DNA from: Laburnicola sp. R22_1
Lineage: Eukaryota; Ascomycota; Dothideomycetes; Pleosporales; Didymosphaeriaceae
Direction: 5' to 3'
Length of the DNA stretch: 64,000 nucleotides
Assembly (NCBI GenBank): GCA_014281115.1
Contig: JACONQ010000020.1
Location: forward strand, 1,612,001-1,676,000
The translations under genes were made by a program, and so were the position numbers. Within the stretch, counting starts at the first letter, position 1; every line of letters begins with the position of its first letter. The notes under the pieces are model-generated. The model was given only the letters and a program-made list of their open reading frames with translations. It made no database searches and was not told where the DNA came from. Below, one piece after another: positions 44,707-55,081 of this stretch.

Positions 44707-45961
44707 CCTCTATTTTAAACTTCTTAAGTATAGCCTCTGGGTCTAACAGCGAAAGCCCTATAACTTAAAAAGCTGTTAAGATTATCTTTTCCTTAAACGT
44801 TGTATGCTAGGCCTTATAGAATAAGCGGAAGAAGTTTCTTTTTATAATCGCGGAGATGCCCTGGCAGCTATATATAAACTTAAAGAGCTTGTTTAAGTAG
44901 GCAGTTAATAAAGGCTTAAAAAGACAGACGTTAAGCGGCTGCAAGGTGTGGGTAGCGTAGGGAGGATAGATGGCTAGAAGAATCTAATTATCATCGTAAA
45001 ACTTAATAAACTCTATTAATATATGTGAGCTATGGCTATTAAGAATAAGTAGATAATATAATTATCTTGCCTTTGCTTTTGTTTTGCGATTAAACACCTG
45101 TTTAAGCTATAAGAGCCCTAGCTTGTTATTAGTCTATCCACTAGGCAATAAGGCGAAGAAGGTTTTGTGCTCTACAGGGTCGAAATTTTAAAGCCATAAG
45201 TCTTGTATCTTGCCAGAAACAGCCTAATAAATTAGCGTACGCGTAAGATAGCTACTATTAGCGCAAATATAGGCTATTGTAGTTATCCACTCCCTATTAC
45301 TATCCTAGAGTGCTTGTTTCACGCCTCCATGATTATATTAATGGCAGGAGAACACGCGCTTCATTTTTGACAGCACCCTAATTAAGAAGCCCTTCTTATC
45401 CATATTGTAGATATTGCGAGCCTCGATATCGTACTAAGTTATCTTCTGGTCTAGGAGCTTAAAATATAGGGCGTATTTAAAGGCAGAGTCAGCTCTGTGG
45501 CGTGTGGAATCGATGCCGGATACCCATCGAGATACAAGCTCAATGTGATGCCGCGCAATAAAGCGATCAACCTAGTTTTTTCCTAGCTCTTTTCCTGCTA
45601 TTTCTGCTGCGAAATTCCGTATTATCTCCCTTGTAGGTGGTAGCCCTCGTACACAGAGCTTATCAATATATTGTACGAGCTCAGTTTCCTGTGTAGAGTT
45701 GAGAAGGCGCATATTATCGACTTTCTCCGCATAGCTGCCGATAACCCCGCGGTGACACTTCGACAGCAACGTTCGATCAACACCGTACCTTTTCGCAGTC
45801 TAAGTATAATTAGGCTTCTCTCCAAGCTTCAGCGATTTTAACGACTCTAGGGCAGCCTCCATTGGGTGTATATTGGTGGTGTAAAGCGATTCTGAAAGTG
45901 CGGGAGATTTGGTGTTGGCCGTGCACGATGTGGGCCGTGCACGAGGTGGTGACCCACGGTA

Positions 45962-46377
45962 TATCGCCTGAAAAGAATTTTTAGCCCTTCCACTAACAAA
46001 AACATGTTAGTTAAAACAATTGGTTGAGCAACATGCAGGGCCGTCTACGACAGACTTCCTCTTCCAGGCTCACAGCAGTTCAACAACCAAGCCAAATAAT
46101 GGATCCAGCGGAAGAATTTCTCTCCGCCTTTCATACCACAACTTGCACCATGGACAGCACCCATGATGCCAGCCACCTTGATGCCCGAACAGGAAGCCGC
46201 CTTCATCCGCCACGTCTAGCGCAACCCAATCACTGGGCACGCTTAATCAATTCGGAACCGTCCAAGATACCGACAGCAGATCTGCAACCATATATATTCT
46301 ACGAATGCCGTGCAACCCATCTTCCATCCGCGTCTTTTGTCTTGTGGTGCGTTTGAAAATTAAAAAAAAAATCCAAC
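45962..46377. other. Right edge of the AT-rich island and upstream region of the next gene
   Basis: Composition returns to balanced within about 50 bp after the P8 end. No gene is seen; the stretch should hold the promoter of the dienelactone-hydrolase gene. Confidence 0.5.
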
Positions 46378-47336
46378 ATGACGCAATCCTGGCTGCAGCT
46401 CCTCACGCTTGGTCTCGCTGGCCTGCGCTCTACGCTTGCTTTTTCCAATGCGCTTGCTAATGCGTACGTGAGCCATGACGGTGAACCAGCGGGCTTCTTC
46501 AAAAAGGTCAGCGGTGGTGAGTGGTCGAAAATACCTTTTGTTGTGACTTAGATGTTGATGCGCGACCAGTACAAATATACCACTCCTACCACGGCCAGAA
46601 CATTACCACGGGCGGAAAAGCTGTGCTCTTTGTTACGGATATCTATGGCGTCCCCCTCCTTGAGAACCAGCTGTAAACCCACACCCCATCTTGTCACCAT
46701 CCTACGTACTAAATCTTTGCCAGCCTCGCTGACTCTCTCGCGCGCGCCGACTATACCGTCATCATGCCCGACCTCTTCAACGGCGACGCGGTACCATCCG
46801 ACAACCGGGAAGGACCTGCCCTCAACTTGACAGAATGGCTTCAGCGTCACCCTCTTGAGGAGATTGAGCGCATCCTCGATTTGACGATTGAATACATGCA
46901 GAACGACCTCAACGTTAGCCGGATCGGCGGCGTAGGGTATTGCTTTGGCGGCAAGTACGTGCCCCGGTACCTGGCTGAAGGCAGGGGCATCGATGTGGGC
47001 TTTATTGCGCATCCGAGTAACCTCGAGGCTGCGGAGATCCAGGGTATCGATCGCCCGATAAGCATGGCTGCAGGTGGTGAGTCGAATTTTGTCTGATCAT
47101 GGGATATTGAATGAGATGCTTACTGGGTGATAGAACTGGACGGAGCCTTCAACGTTACGGGGCGGTACAACGCGGAAGCCATACTCACAGCCAAAAAAGC
47201 AACATACCAGTCGAACCTTTACTCTGGAGCTCCTCACGGCTTCGCAGTGCGTCCCAACATTACTGTAGCGCAACAAAAGTACGCAAAGGAGGCATCGTAT
47301 CTGCAAGCGGTCTTGTGGTTTGCAGCCTGGCTATAA
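46378..47336 (+). CDS. Dienelactone hydrolase family protein, probably secreted
   Basis: An alpha/beta hydrolase of the dienelactone hydrolase (DLH) family; the substrate is not evident. Exons 46378-46516, 46552-46672, 46724-47076 and 47134-47336 give 271 residues with introns of 35-57 bp. The N-terminus (MTQSWLQLLTLGLAGLRSTLAFSNA) looks like a signal peptide. The nucleophile motif GGVGYCFGGKY puts the catalytic Cys at about residue 160. Asp of ELDGAF (about 207) and His of GAPHGF (about 239) complete the Cys-Asp-His triad. IYGVPLLENQLLADSLA is the usual DLH opening. It is the first intact gene to the right of the transposon island and shows no RIP damage. The first intron is very short (35 bp), so the exon 1-2 junction is the least certain part. 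Confidence 0.85.
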
Positions 47337-48959
47337 TGCCTGACTAAAATGGACGGCATGCTTGGACTACGATAACAGTACGAAATAGATATGATCTCGG
47401 CGCATAATATATGCAGTATACTTCTCTATACTCATATTCCACCTGACCCTCCTTTGAAACGCGTTCACGTCAACCCGCAAGTTTCCATCGCTCGGCATGT
47501 CATACGCCAGCAACTCAAATCCCCCTCCCGCCACACCACGTCAAACGATAACTCCCCCTACCCGACTTCCCCAACCCCATCCCCTTGACCAACCAATCCA
47601 CCTAATCCTCACCGAACCAATCAACCCCCACAATCTCCCCCATAGTCCCCACCAAGAAAACCCCCAGCATCGCATATCATATCGCATCCTCCGCATCCCC
47701 CCGCCCTCTGCTTTTCCTTTACCTTTTCCTTTTTTCCTTTCCCTTATTCCTCTTCTCTACCCCGTACCTCTCATCCATCCCCCAATCCGACCTCTACACA
47801 AAACAAACAATAAAACCAAACCCCGGCGCTATTGCACCACACCCACCTTCTAGATAATACCTCCAGGCTCTCTCTCCTTGCATGTATGCATGCATATGCG
47901 TGCGTGCCACCTCCACTACCGTAGTACCGCTCAGCGGTATCCATCCATCTGACGCGCCTGCCCGCTCGCGAGTGAGTCGTTCTACAGCGTTGGGAGGTAG
48001 GTAGGTTGTACATGCGTCGTCATGGTTGCGTAAATGCATGCTAGACTAGAGCGCAGGTCGTCCGCTGGAAGGCGCGATGTTTGGTTGTTTATCGTGGTTC
48101 CGCATGAAGAAGTAGCACGGCCAGGCTGGAAAGGTAGAGAGCGGGAAGGGCTGGCTTGCCGCTTCGAACCTCGGGAGAGATAGGATGTGAACAAGCATAG
48201 CTACGTAGGTAGGCTTCAACGCAACCCAGTGGCGCCGAATAACTCAACTCTCTGTTCCAAGCAATGCAGTCCCAACGTTGGGTTCGTAAACGGAGCTGGT
48301 GTTGCGCCTGCTATGTGTGTGATACGCGAAGACGCCACGCCACGCCACGGCTTCTTTCCCAGTTCAGCACGACGCGGAACAGCCCTGGGGAGTAAGAGTT
48401 CAATCTTGGTGCGCATGCGGAGCGTGGTGCGTGCTGTATCTTCTTATCTACCGAATCTCTGTAGGCAGACAACCGATATAAATGCTGTGTGCGACGCGAA
48501 GGGCCGTGATGTACACACTACACTGTGAAGATAGTATATCGTAATCATGTACCGTGTCATAGACAAGGAACAGAGGAAGGATGGATAATGTACTGTACTC
48601 TACTGTACACTGCGAGCGAACGAAGCAACAAAGCAAAGCAACGAATGGATACCTAAATGTACCATACCCGTCCGTGCCCAGCGTCCAATTTCAAAGTTCA
48701 AGCCAGTGCAACTCCAACTTCCAACTCCAGAACTGGTGAAAGAAAAGCCAAGCCATCCGGTCCGCTACCACGCCACGGCACAAATAGGTATATGCGCATC
48801 CGCAGCCCACCCAGGATATTGTGTGATGGACGCCGTATACCCAAATCTCCCAAAGCCTGAAGCTCAATCGTCCAAAAACTCCCCCCATCCCAACCCCCGA
48901 GAAGATAAGTGCAAAGCAATACCCAAGTCAAGTCTACATCCTCGGCCCCGCCTCTTCTC
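47337..48959. other. Intergenic, pyrimidine-rich, no supported gene
   Basis: Long C/T-rich runs (47440-47860, for example CTTTTCCTTTACCTTTTCC) and several short overlapping frames on both strands, without domain resemblance. I see no tRNA or other RNA gene. Confidence 0.5.
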
Positions 48960-49205
48960 TCAATAAGGCCTCCTCCCCAGCCACTTCAAAACCCACCACC
49001 TCACCCAGCGCGCCCGCGCCCGCCACGTGTACCAAAACTCATCCCTGCGCCGCTTCTGGTACATGCGCACCCGCCGCTTCTGCTCCGACGGACACAGCGC
49101 GTGGAACTCGGGGCCCGGGTAGCACTCGACGAAGCGCGCGCCGAGGAACTGGTCTTTGATGCGCCAGAGGTAGTCGTAGGAGCCCATGTCGAGGGGGGTC
49201 GGCAT
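48960..49205 (-). CDS. Small basic hypothetical protein
   Basis: 81 residues from the ATG at 49205 (MPTPLDMGSYDYLWRIKDQF) to TGA at 48960. It is rich in Arg, Trp and Tyr, with a strongly basic second half (RRVRMYQKRRRDEFWYTWRAR) and a CYPGPEFHALC segment. The composition is unlike a random frame. The frame is open further upstream to 49346, but that part is low complexity. I do not recognise a family and infer no function. No intron is apparent. Confidence 0.5.
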   Translation of the reverse strand: MPTPLDMGSYDYLWRIKDQFLGARFVECYPGPEFHALCPSEQKRRVRMYQKRRRDEFWYTWRARARWVRWWVLKWLGRRPY

Positions 49206-49612
49206 TTTTTTGGTTGGGAGGGGGGAAGGAGGTGTGGCGATGAGGATGGTGGTGTTGGTGCTGTGGACGGTTTGGTTGTTGGTACTGCGGTAGAGATAGA
49301 TGGCCAGCGTTCCGGGTGGGCGGCGACGAGATGTGATGGAATCCAAGCCGGCGTGTCGCTGGATGAACGGCGAGTCGTAGTGGTGTGGTGTGTGAGTGCA
49401 ACTATCTGCCCTGCGGTGCGGTGCGTGACAAAAGGTCCGTCGTCCGTCGTCGGGATCCCCAGTGCAACCGTCGGTTCGTGAGCCGCACCTTCCTTGTACC
49501 CAGCCCTCTTCCTCTCAAGCCAGTGCCGTCCTCGTCGCGTACGTCCTAGTCCTCAATCGCCCAGCTCTCCAGGAGTATAGGGTACCCACACAACCAAACC
49601 AGCCAAGTTGCG

Positions 49613-49635
49613 TTGTCTTGTCTTGTCTTGTCTTG
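49613..49635. repeat. (TTGTC)n microsatellite
   Basis: Four full copies of TTGTC plus a partial one. Confidence 0.85.
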
Positions 49636-50060
49636 CGTTGCGTAACAAGTATGTAGCACTCACTCTACCACACCAAAGCTCCACCCCCCAGCCCAGAGCC
49701 AGCTATATACCCCCCCCCGCCTCCGTCCGGATATTTCTTTTTCCTCGACAACCTCAGATCGATCGATGCAATCCAATCCAAACTAGACCTACCGTGCGTG
49801 CCCGCGCACCACGGTCCGTGATGTGCTGTCCAGTGTTTACCAATTTTTTTGCCAGCCCGCGGGATGTCCGGTTGGAATAGCTGAGGAACCGGGACGGAAC
49901 GGGGATGGCAGAGGGACGGGACGGCTCCAGGGCTGCCTAGGGGACGTGGACACTTGCGAGGGAGGTAGACTATTAGGTAGGGCGCGGGCGGTGCCGTGGC
50001 CGCGTCGTCCAACCGCTATTTATTAATTTAGGTTAGGTAGGTAAAATATGGGTGTGTGAG

Positions 50061-50090
50061 GCATGTGCATGTGCATGTGCATGTGCATGT
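50061..50090. repeat. (GCATGT)5 microsatellite
   Basis: Five perfect copies of a hexanucleotide. Confidence 0.9.
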
Positions 50091-50670
50091 GAGCGCGCCC
50101 GCGTCATCCGTGAGGCTGACACACACGCCTACCTACCATCCCTATCATCCCACACACAACATCCATCCCACACACACACACACGCACACCCAGCAGCCAG
50201 GCGGGCACACGACACCGACGCGTAAAAAGTGTGGGCGCAGCTTCTTTGTGTCGTCTTGTTATAGGTCGTGCGGGCATCACGCGACAATAACCTTTGCAAA
50301 GGTGAGGCGTCGATGCGATGTGACAAAATGGTACTGGGGCCGTGGGGGTGGATAGAGTACGAGGGTATTCATTGGCAGTGTGGGGAAACCCTGGGCCGAT
50401 CCATCGGCGGGCGGAGAGAGAAAAGCAATATGCATACATACACCACACGAAGCCAATAATGCATGCCTTTTTGTTTGACTACCACAGGGAAGTAGAAAGT
50501 ATAGGAAACGAAGCAACAACAGTGTAGCGCATGTATTCTATCCTACACCAGCACACATCATCAAGCTGTCCAGCAAGCAGGCCTGAGACCACGAATCTCG
50601 CATCTCGGAATCCCCAACGTTCCCGCACACACGCATGCAAGCCGCCCCATCCCATCCCACCCACACTTCG

Positions 50671-51414
50671 TCACCTCACTTCCCGCCCCTCATCCGGAAT
50701 ATCCGTAATGCCCAGAACAGCAGGTCCAGCCGCTGCTCCTCCCGCGGATCCACGCAAACCCGCCACCTCGCCTCCCACGCCCAGCTCGTCCACGCTGGGC
50801 TGCGCGCTCACGTCGTCGCCAGGCTGCAGCTCGCTTGCGTGTGGCGTTCCCATGTGGTCCTCCATTAGGCACTTGCGTTCTTGCTCTTGGACGAAGGCGC
50901 AGCGTTGGCGTTTGGGTCCGAAGTCTGCGGCGCCCGATGCCGCTCCTACCGCCGTGGTCACGTCGTGGTGGGTGGGGGCGGGCAGGCAGCAAGGGTTGAG
51001 GTCGCGGGCGTATTGGGCGCGGGCTTTGGCGCTGCGGCTGCGGCGGTCGCGGGAGGTGGGCTTGGGCTTGGGCGTAGGTCGCGGATTTGGTGAGGGTCGT
51101 GGGCTGGATGTTGGAGAAGTTTCTCGTAATACGTTGGCGTTGGCGGGACGTGTGTGTGGGAAGAGCAGTTCGTCCATTGCTGTGTCTGCGCGGGATGGAG
51201 GCGAATATTTGACATGTTCAGATGGACGTGCGTCTGGTGGACGAAGGTGTGGATGGGGGTTCCGTTGTGGGAGCAGCTCTTCAGCCTGGGATGAAGACAA
51301 CGGACACTGGGGATGTAGGGGAGTTGACTGCCGGACGCGAGGGTAAGTTGGTGATGATACTTCTGGGAGAGCCAAGCAAAAAGATTCCTTCTTGTGGCAT
51401 CCAATGCAGGACAT
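50671..51414 (-). CDS. Ser/Pro-rich hypothetical protein
   Basis: A 247-residue open frame from the ATG at 51414 (MSCIGCHKKESFC) to 50671. The middle is Pro/Ser/Arg-rich (TSSPRPSPNPRPTPKPKPTS) and the C-terminal third is more complex (KRQRCAFVQEQERKCLMEDH). No domain is recognised. The length of the frame and the absence of a better frame on the plus strand support it, but GC-rich sequence can keep frames open by chance. Another open stretch on the same strand (51431-51724) might be an upstream exon; I could not settle the splice sites. Confidence 0.4.
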   Translation of the reverse strand: MSCIGCHKKESFCLALPEVSSPTYPRVRQSTPLHPQCPLSSSQAEELLPQRNPHPHLRPPDARPSEHVKYSPPSRADTAMDELLFPHTRPANANVLRETSPTSSPRPSPNPRPTPKPKPTSRDRRSRSAKARAQYARDLNPCCLPAPTHHDVTTAVGAASGAADFGPKRQRCAFVQEQERKCLMEDHMGTPHASELQPGDDVSAQPSVDELGVGGEVAGLRGSAGGAAAGPAVLGITDIPDEGREVR

Positions 51415-52448
51415 GATGACACTGATCACACTATGATGTTAGCCAATCTACAGTCGCCGAGGGTGAGCCGTTAGGATCAGATTTTAGAGATCCTTCTCCG
51501 CTCGGTGCCCGATTATATATCCACCGTCGTTGCGGCCGTCGCATGATGCTGATGTTGGCACCATGGTCGGTTTGGACGTTTTCCGCGTGTATGGCAGTCA
51601 GTTCGAGTTTGCGGACGGGCTCTGGCACAATCATGGACTTCCTAACATAGAAGTGACCAGATCTACACTTGTTTGCGGTCATCGTGGCTTTTGGCAATCT
51701 TGTGAGACGTGTCAAGTGTAGCACGGAATTGCAGGGCTGGCGCCGAGCTTTGAACGAGGTTAGCTATGGGATGGAGACAATGAAACTCGAGGTTAAGATG
51801 GAGAGATGAGAATGCTTCTTTGCAAGACGATATGGAACTCTATTTCGAAAAGACATCAACGGAGATAGGGGGCAGAGCGGACTTGGACATGGAATTGGCC
51901 ATGCAAACAAACCGTGCAAATCTCAGGTGTTTGCATTAATTTGTTTGTCTTCCTGCGTATAAACCCGGGAGTTCGGTTGACATGTCGCGTCTCGTACAAC
52001 TTGGACAGTCGATGCGACGAGCCGGTGCGGTGAAATGGCAAGCTCAGGCGTTGTTTGGAGCGCGATACGAGGTAATCGTTCGTGGATGGTGGAAGCAAGC
52101 GCTGACGAGGGGAAAGCTTGGAAATGCTAGAAAACAGGGGCAGCGTTCTAGAAATAGCAGGCCTGTAGTGAAGCAGGATTATTTGTGAGTAACCCACGTC
52201 GGATGGTGGTGGTGGTGGTGGTGGGGTTGTAGAGAATAGGAGCAAGCGGGGATAAGGACGGAGAAAAGATGACCAATAGGCAAGCGTTGGCGGATCGCGT
52301 CATCCGCCAAGGCCAAACACAGTGACTAGCTGGACCGTCCGAGTTTGAATCTTTTGGAATCGAAGCCTCTCCGCGCCATGAATCACCCGAATCGCCCCGG
52401 GAGCGACGTATCCCCCTCTGCTCAGCCTCATATCCGCTGCTGGCCACC
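51415..52448. other. Intergenic or unresolved
   Basis: A 97-codon minus-strand frame (51431-51724) contains MTANKCRSGHFYVRKSMIV and might be part of the Ser/Pro-rich gene. Otherwise I see nothing but the upstream region of the homoserine acetyltransferase gene, including a GGT-repeat run near 52205. Confidence 0.4.
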
Positions 52449-54134
52449 ATGAGCAGCCCCCAGACGAACGGCGGCGCCCCCCACGGTGGCACGCTCACGT
52501 ATCGTATGTCCCACCAGGCTGCGGCGTAAGGCTGCAGGCGAAGGCGAACAAACATGATTGCGCTTCTCACTAACGCGCTCCAGAAAGAGTCACAGCGCAG
52601 CCAGAGAACCCGTTCGCCAGCCTGATTCCCGACCAAGCCTTTGCCATCATCCCATACGTCACGCTCGAATCCGGCGTCGTCCTCAGCAATGTTCCCGTCG
52701 CGTACAAGACGTACGGCAGTCTGTCACCCGCCCGTGACAACGCCATGGTGATTTGCCATGCCCTGACGGGCAGCGCCGACGTGGGCGACTGGTGGGGTCC
52801 GCTGCTTGGCGGGCCGGGCAAGGCCTTTGACATCTCGAGGTTCTTCGTCGTGTGCGTCAACAGTCTCGGCAGCCCGTACGGGAGCGCCAGCCCCGTCACG
52901 GCCAAAGATGGCGACCCCTCGCTAGGCCAGTACGGTCCCGAATTCCCATTGACAACTGTCAGGGACGACGTCAAGTGAGTGTGGCGAGCAAACGCCTCCC
53001 AATGCGTGCAGTGCTGACAGGCGCAGCATTTTCAAACTTCTCCTCGACGACCTCGGGGTGCGCCAAGTAGCGGCCGTCATCGGTGGCTCCATGGGCGGCA
53101 TGCTTGTCCTGGAGTTTGCGTATTTTGGCAAAGAATACGTCAAGAGCATCATTCCGATTGCGACGTCGGCTCGGTACAGCGCCTGGGGCATCAGCTGGGG
53201 AGAGGCGCAGCGGCAGAGCATCTACAGCGACCCCAAGTACGAGGACGGATACTATACCTACGAGGATCCGCCGTCCACGGGGCTCGGAGCTGCGCGCATG
53301 TCCGCGCTCCTGACCTATCGCAGCCGCGACTCCTTCGAGTCGCGCTTCGGACGCAACACGCCTGACCTCTCCAAGAAGCAGAACATCAACGCCGTGCCCC
53401 GCCCAGCTACGCCGTCGCATGAGCACTGGGCCATCCACAATCACGGTCATAAGAACGCCAGGTCGCCTCGGCCATCAAGGGCAAACAGCAGTGCCGCCCT
53501 AGCCAGCTCAGCTGCTGCGCAAGCGGATCTAGAATTCAACGACGCATCTACTCCCCCCACGCCGCCGCTCCAGGAGAAGGCAAACGGCAAGGAGACGGGC
53601 GGCCTGACGTTTCTGCAAAAACCTCGCACCCCTCATTACTTCTCAGCGCAGTCCTATCTGCGATACCAAGGCGAAAAGTTCATCAAGCGGTTCGATGCCA
53701 ATTGCTACATTGCCATTACCCGGAAGCTCGACACTCATGACGTGTCCCGCCACCGCTACCCGGAAGGCTTCGACCCAGAGACGCTGGACCCAGTACTTGC
53801 CCTGCAGCACGCTCTGTCCCTGATAGAGCAGCCGACGCTCGTTCTCGGCATACAGTCGGATGGTTTGTTCACCTTTGCCGAGCAACAAGAGCTAGCCGCC
53901 CACATCCCCAACGCAACGTTGAAGACAATCGATTCGCCCGACGGCCACGACGCCTTCTTGTTGGAATTTGAACAAGTCAATGACCATCTACGCGGTTTCC
54001 TGAACCAAGTGCTTCCAGAAATCATGAGCCGGAGCCCGAATCCCGATAGTGCGGATGTTGTTGAGTCGAGCATGAATGCAACCAAGACGAGCACCTTTGG
54101 CGAGGCAGAGGTAGAGGACATCACGGCTTGGTGA
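52449..54134 (+). CDS. met2: Homoserine O-acetyltransferase
   Basis: It transfers acetyl from acetyl-CoA to homoserine, the committed step toward methionine in fungi. Exons 52449-52503, 52584-52974 and 53027-54134 give 517 residues. The first intron ends CACTAACGCGCTCCAG, a good branch point and acceptor, and its phase-1 junction makes TYQRVTAQPENPFASLIPDQ. An alpha/beta-hydrolase of the MetX/Met2 family: VICHALTGSADV, then the nucleophile elbow GGSMGGM (Ser about 170), then Asp of GIQSDGLF (about 427) and His of PDGHDAF (about 456). About residues 275-340 are a Ser/Ala/Pro-rich insertion, common in fungal Met2. The very short first exon is supported by the phase and by continuity of sequence. 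The symbol is by homology. Confidence 0.93.
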
Positions 54135-55081
54135 TTTCGAAAAGTATTGAGTCCGTATTTTAGCGAGGCGTTTTCCAGAATGGGTTTCAACTTACGGTCT
54201 TGGGCGTATGCTCGAAAGTAGGCTGGTTGTGTGTATAATAAGGGCCGAGGTTCAACTCGTCGTCATCAGCAGGCCTCGGATATCAAGTTTAGGTTGTGCT
54301 TACACGCTCTATTTATGATTCCATGCATCAGTCGCGTCCATTGATGCACGGCGCAGGCGGCGTGTATTCTGCCCGTATCCAGCGTACAGGAGTGTGCGGT
54401 TCCTAGTTGGAAAGCAGGGGTGGCCCAGTACGCTGCTAGGCGCATATAGGTGAGAGAGGACTTCTTTTCTCGAAAAGAGAAGAGAAAAGAAGATGGGGAT
54501 GTTGTTGAACAGCTAATTTAATGAACAACATGTATACAGTACTACTATGCAACGGTACAATTGTGGATCAGGTACGCACCAGCTATTTGGAATCGAATGT
54601 CACCAACTGCACCAGAGACAAGGTGATGGCCGGCTCAACTTCGCGAACTCGATCCACCGATGCAGCACCCCTTGTGGTGTGGAGGCACATGGGAGGCTAG
54701 CGTGACGCATCCTCCAAGACAGCCCCTCTCTGCCCCACCATGCGAATATCGTACATCGTACAAACTCTAAAAACAGGTCTAGTCGCTCGAGCACGAGGAT
54801 GAGATATATGAATTGGGCTGGTTGGGCCTCCCGAAGGCAGGTGCCGGCTCGTATTGCCAAGTGGCGTCGCTTCTAATGCTGATCTCAGCATGGACACGAC
54901 CTCGCATGGCCTACGTGGAGGTGGACGTCGATGCACGAATCTCTGCATCCTATATATACTGGTAGCCGACCATTTGGACAATATCCATCGACCCTCTCAC
55001 GCATCGTAAACCCATCCCGCCCCATTGTAGTACGCGTCCTCTCCGCTAAACAATCCATATCCCCAACTGAACCTCAGCAAA
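54135..55081. other. Intergenic, upstream of the alcohol dehydrogenase
   Basis: No supported gene. A short inverted repeat (TTTTCTCGAAAAGAGAAGAG) lies near 54466-54485, and a TATA-like TATATATACT lies at 54951-54960, 122 bp before the next ATG. Confidence 0.45.
54951..54958 (+). promoter_or_regulatory. Candidate TATA box of the alcohol dehydrogenase gene
   Basis: TATATATA in otherwise balanced sequence, about 120 bp before the start codon at 55082. Position and sequence fit a core promoter; nothing else tests it. Confidence 0.35.

Larger units (their letters stand above)
38845..45862 (-). pseudogene. Transposase of P8, split by C3, with stops
   Basis: It starts at the ATG at 45862 (MEAALESLKSLKLGEKPNYT). 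Helix-turn-helix region, YNMDKKGFLIRVLSKMKRVF near 45360-45410, LLILNSHSSHILIEF near 45030 (DGH lost), and THTLQPLNVCLFKPL near 44900 follow. C3 interrupts at about 44710. On the other side the tail resumes and ends with SATRTRKVRLLQRYRT at 38845, matching the P3 C-terminus. It is the closest relative of P3 in the window, but much more decayed. Confidence 0.82.
38684..45959 (-). mobile_element. P8, Fot/pogo-type transposon, carrying Copia element C3
   Basis: The right end, read inward, starts CCGTGGGTCACCACCTCGTG; the left end is its RIP-altered form CTATGGATTACTACCTAGTG. TA flanks at 38682-38683 and 45960-45961. The motif ACCTAGTGCACGG is doubled at 17 bp at the left end (38696 and 38713); at the right end the period is 16, one base having been lost. 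Without C3 the element is about 2.1 kb, like P1 and P3. Confidence 0.9.
49206..50670. other. Intergenic with short tandem repeats
   Basis: Contains a TTGTC pentanucleotide run at 49613-49635, a GCATGT hexanucleotide run at 50061-50090, and CA-rich tracts at 50120-50190. No convincing gene; the frames are short and overlap on opposite strands. Confidence 0.5.

Noticed and set aside
1864..45862. Many in-frame TAG codons across transposases might suggest stop-codon reassignment.
   Set aside because: The intact host genes on both sides use no internal TAG, and the transposase stops replace Trp as well as Gln, which RIP explains and a single reassignment does not.
50958..51422. Alternative long frames overlapping 50671-51414 on both strands.
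   Set aside because: GC-rich sequence keeps several frames open; the chosen one is the longest with the least repetitive C-terminal part, and even that is held at low confidence.
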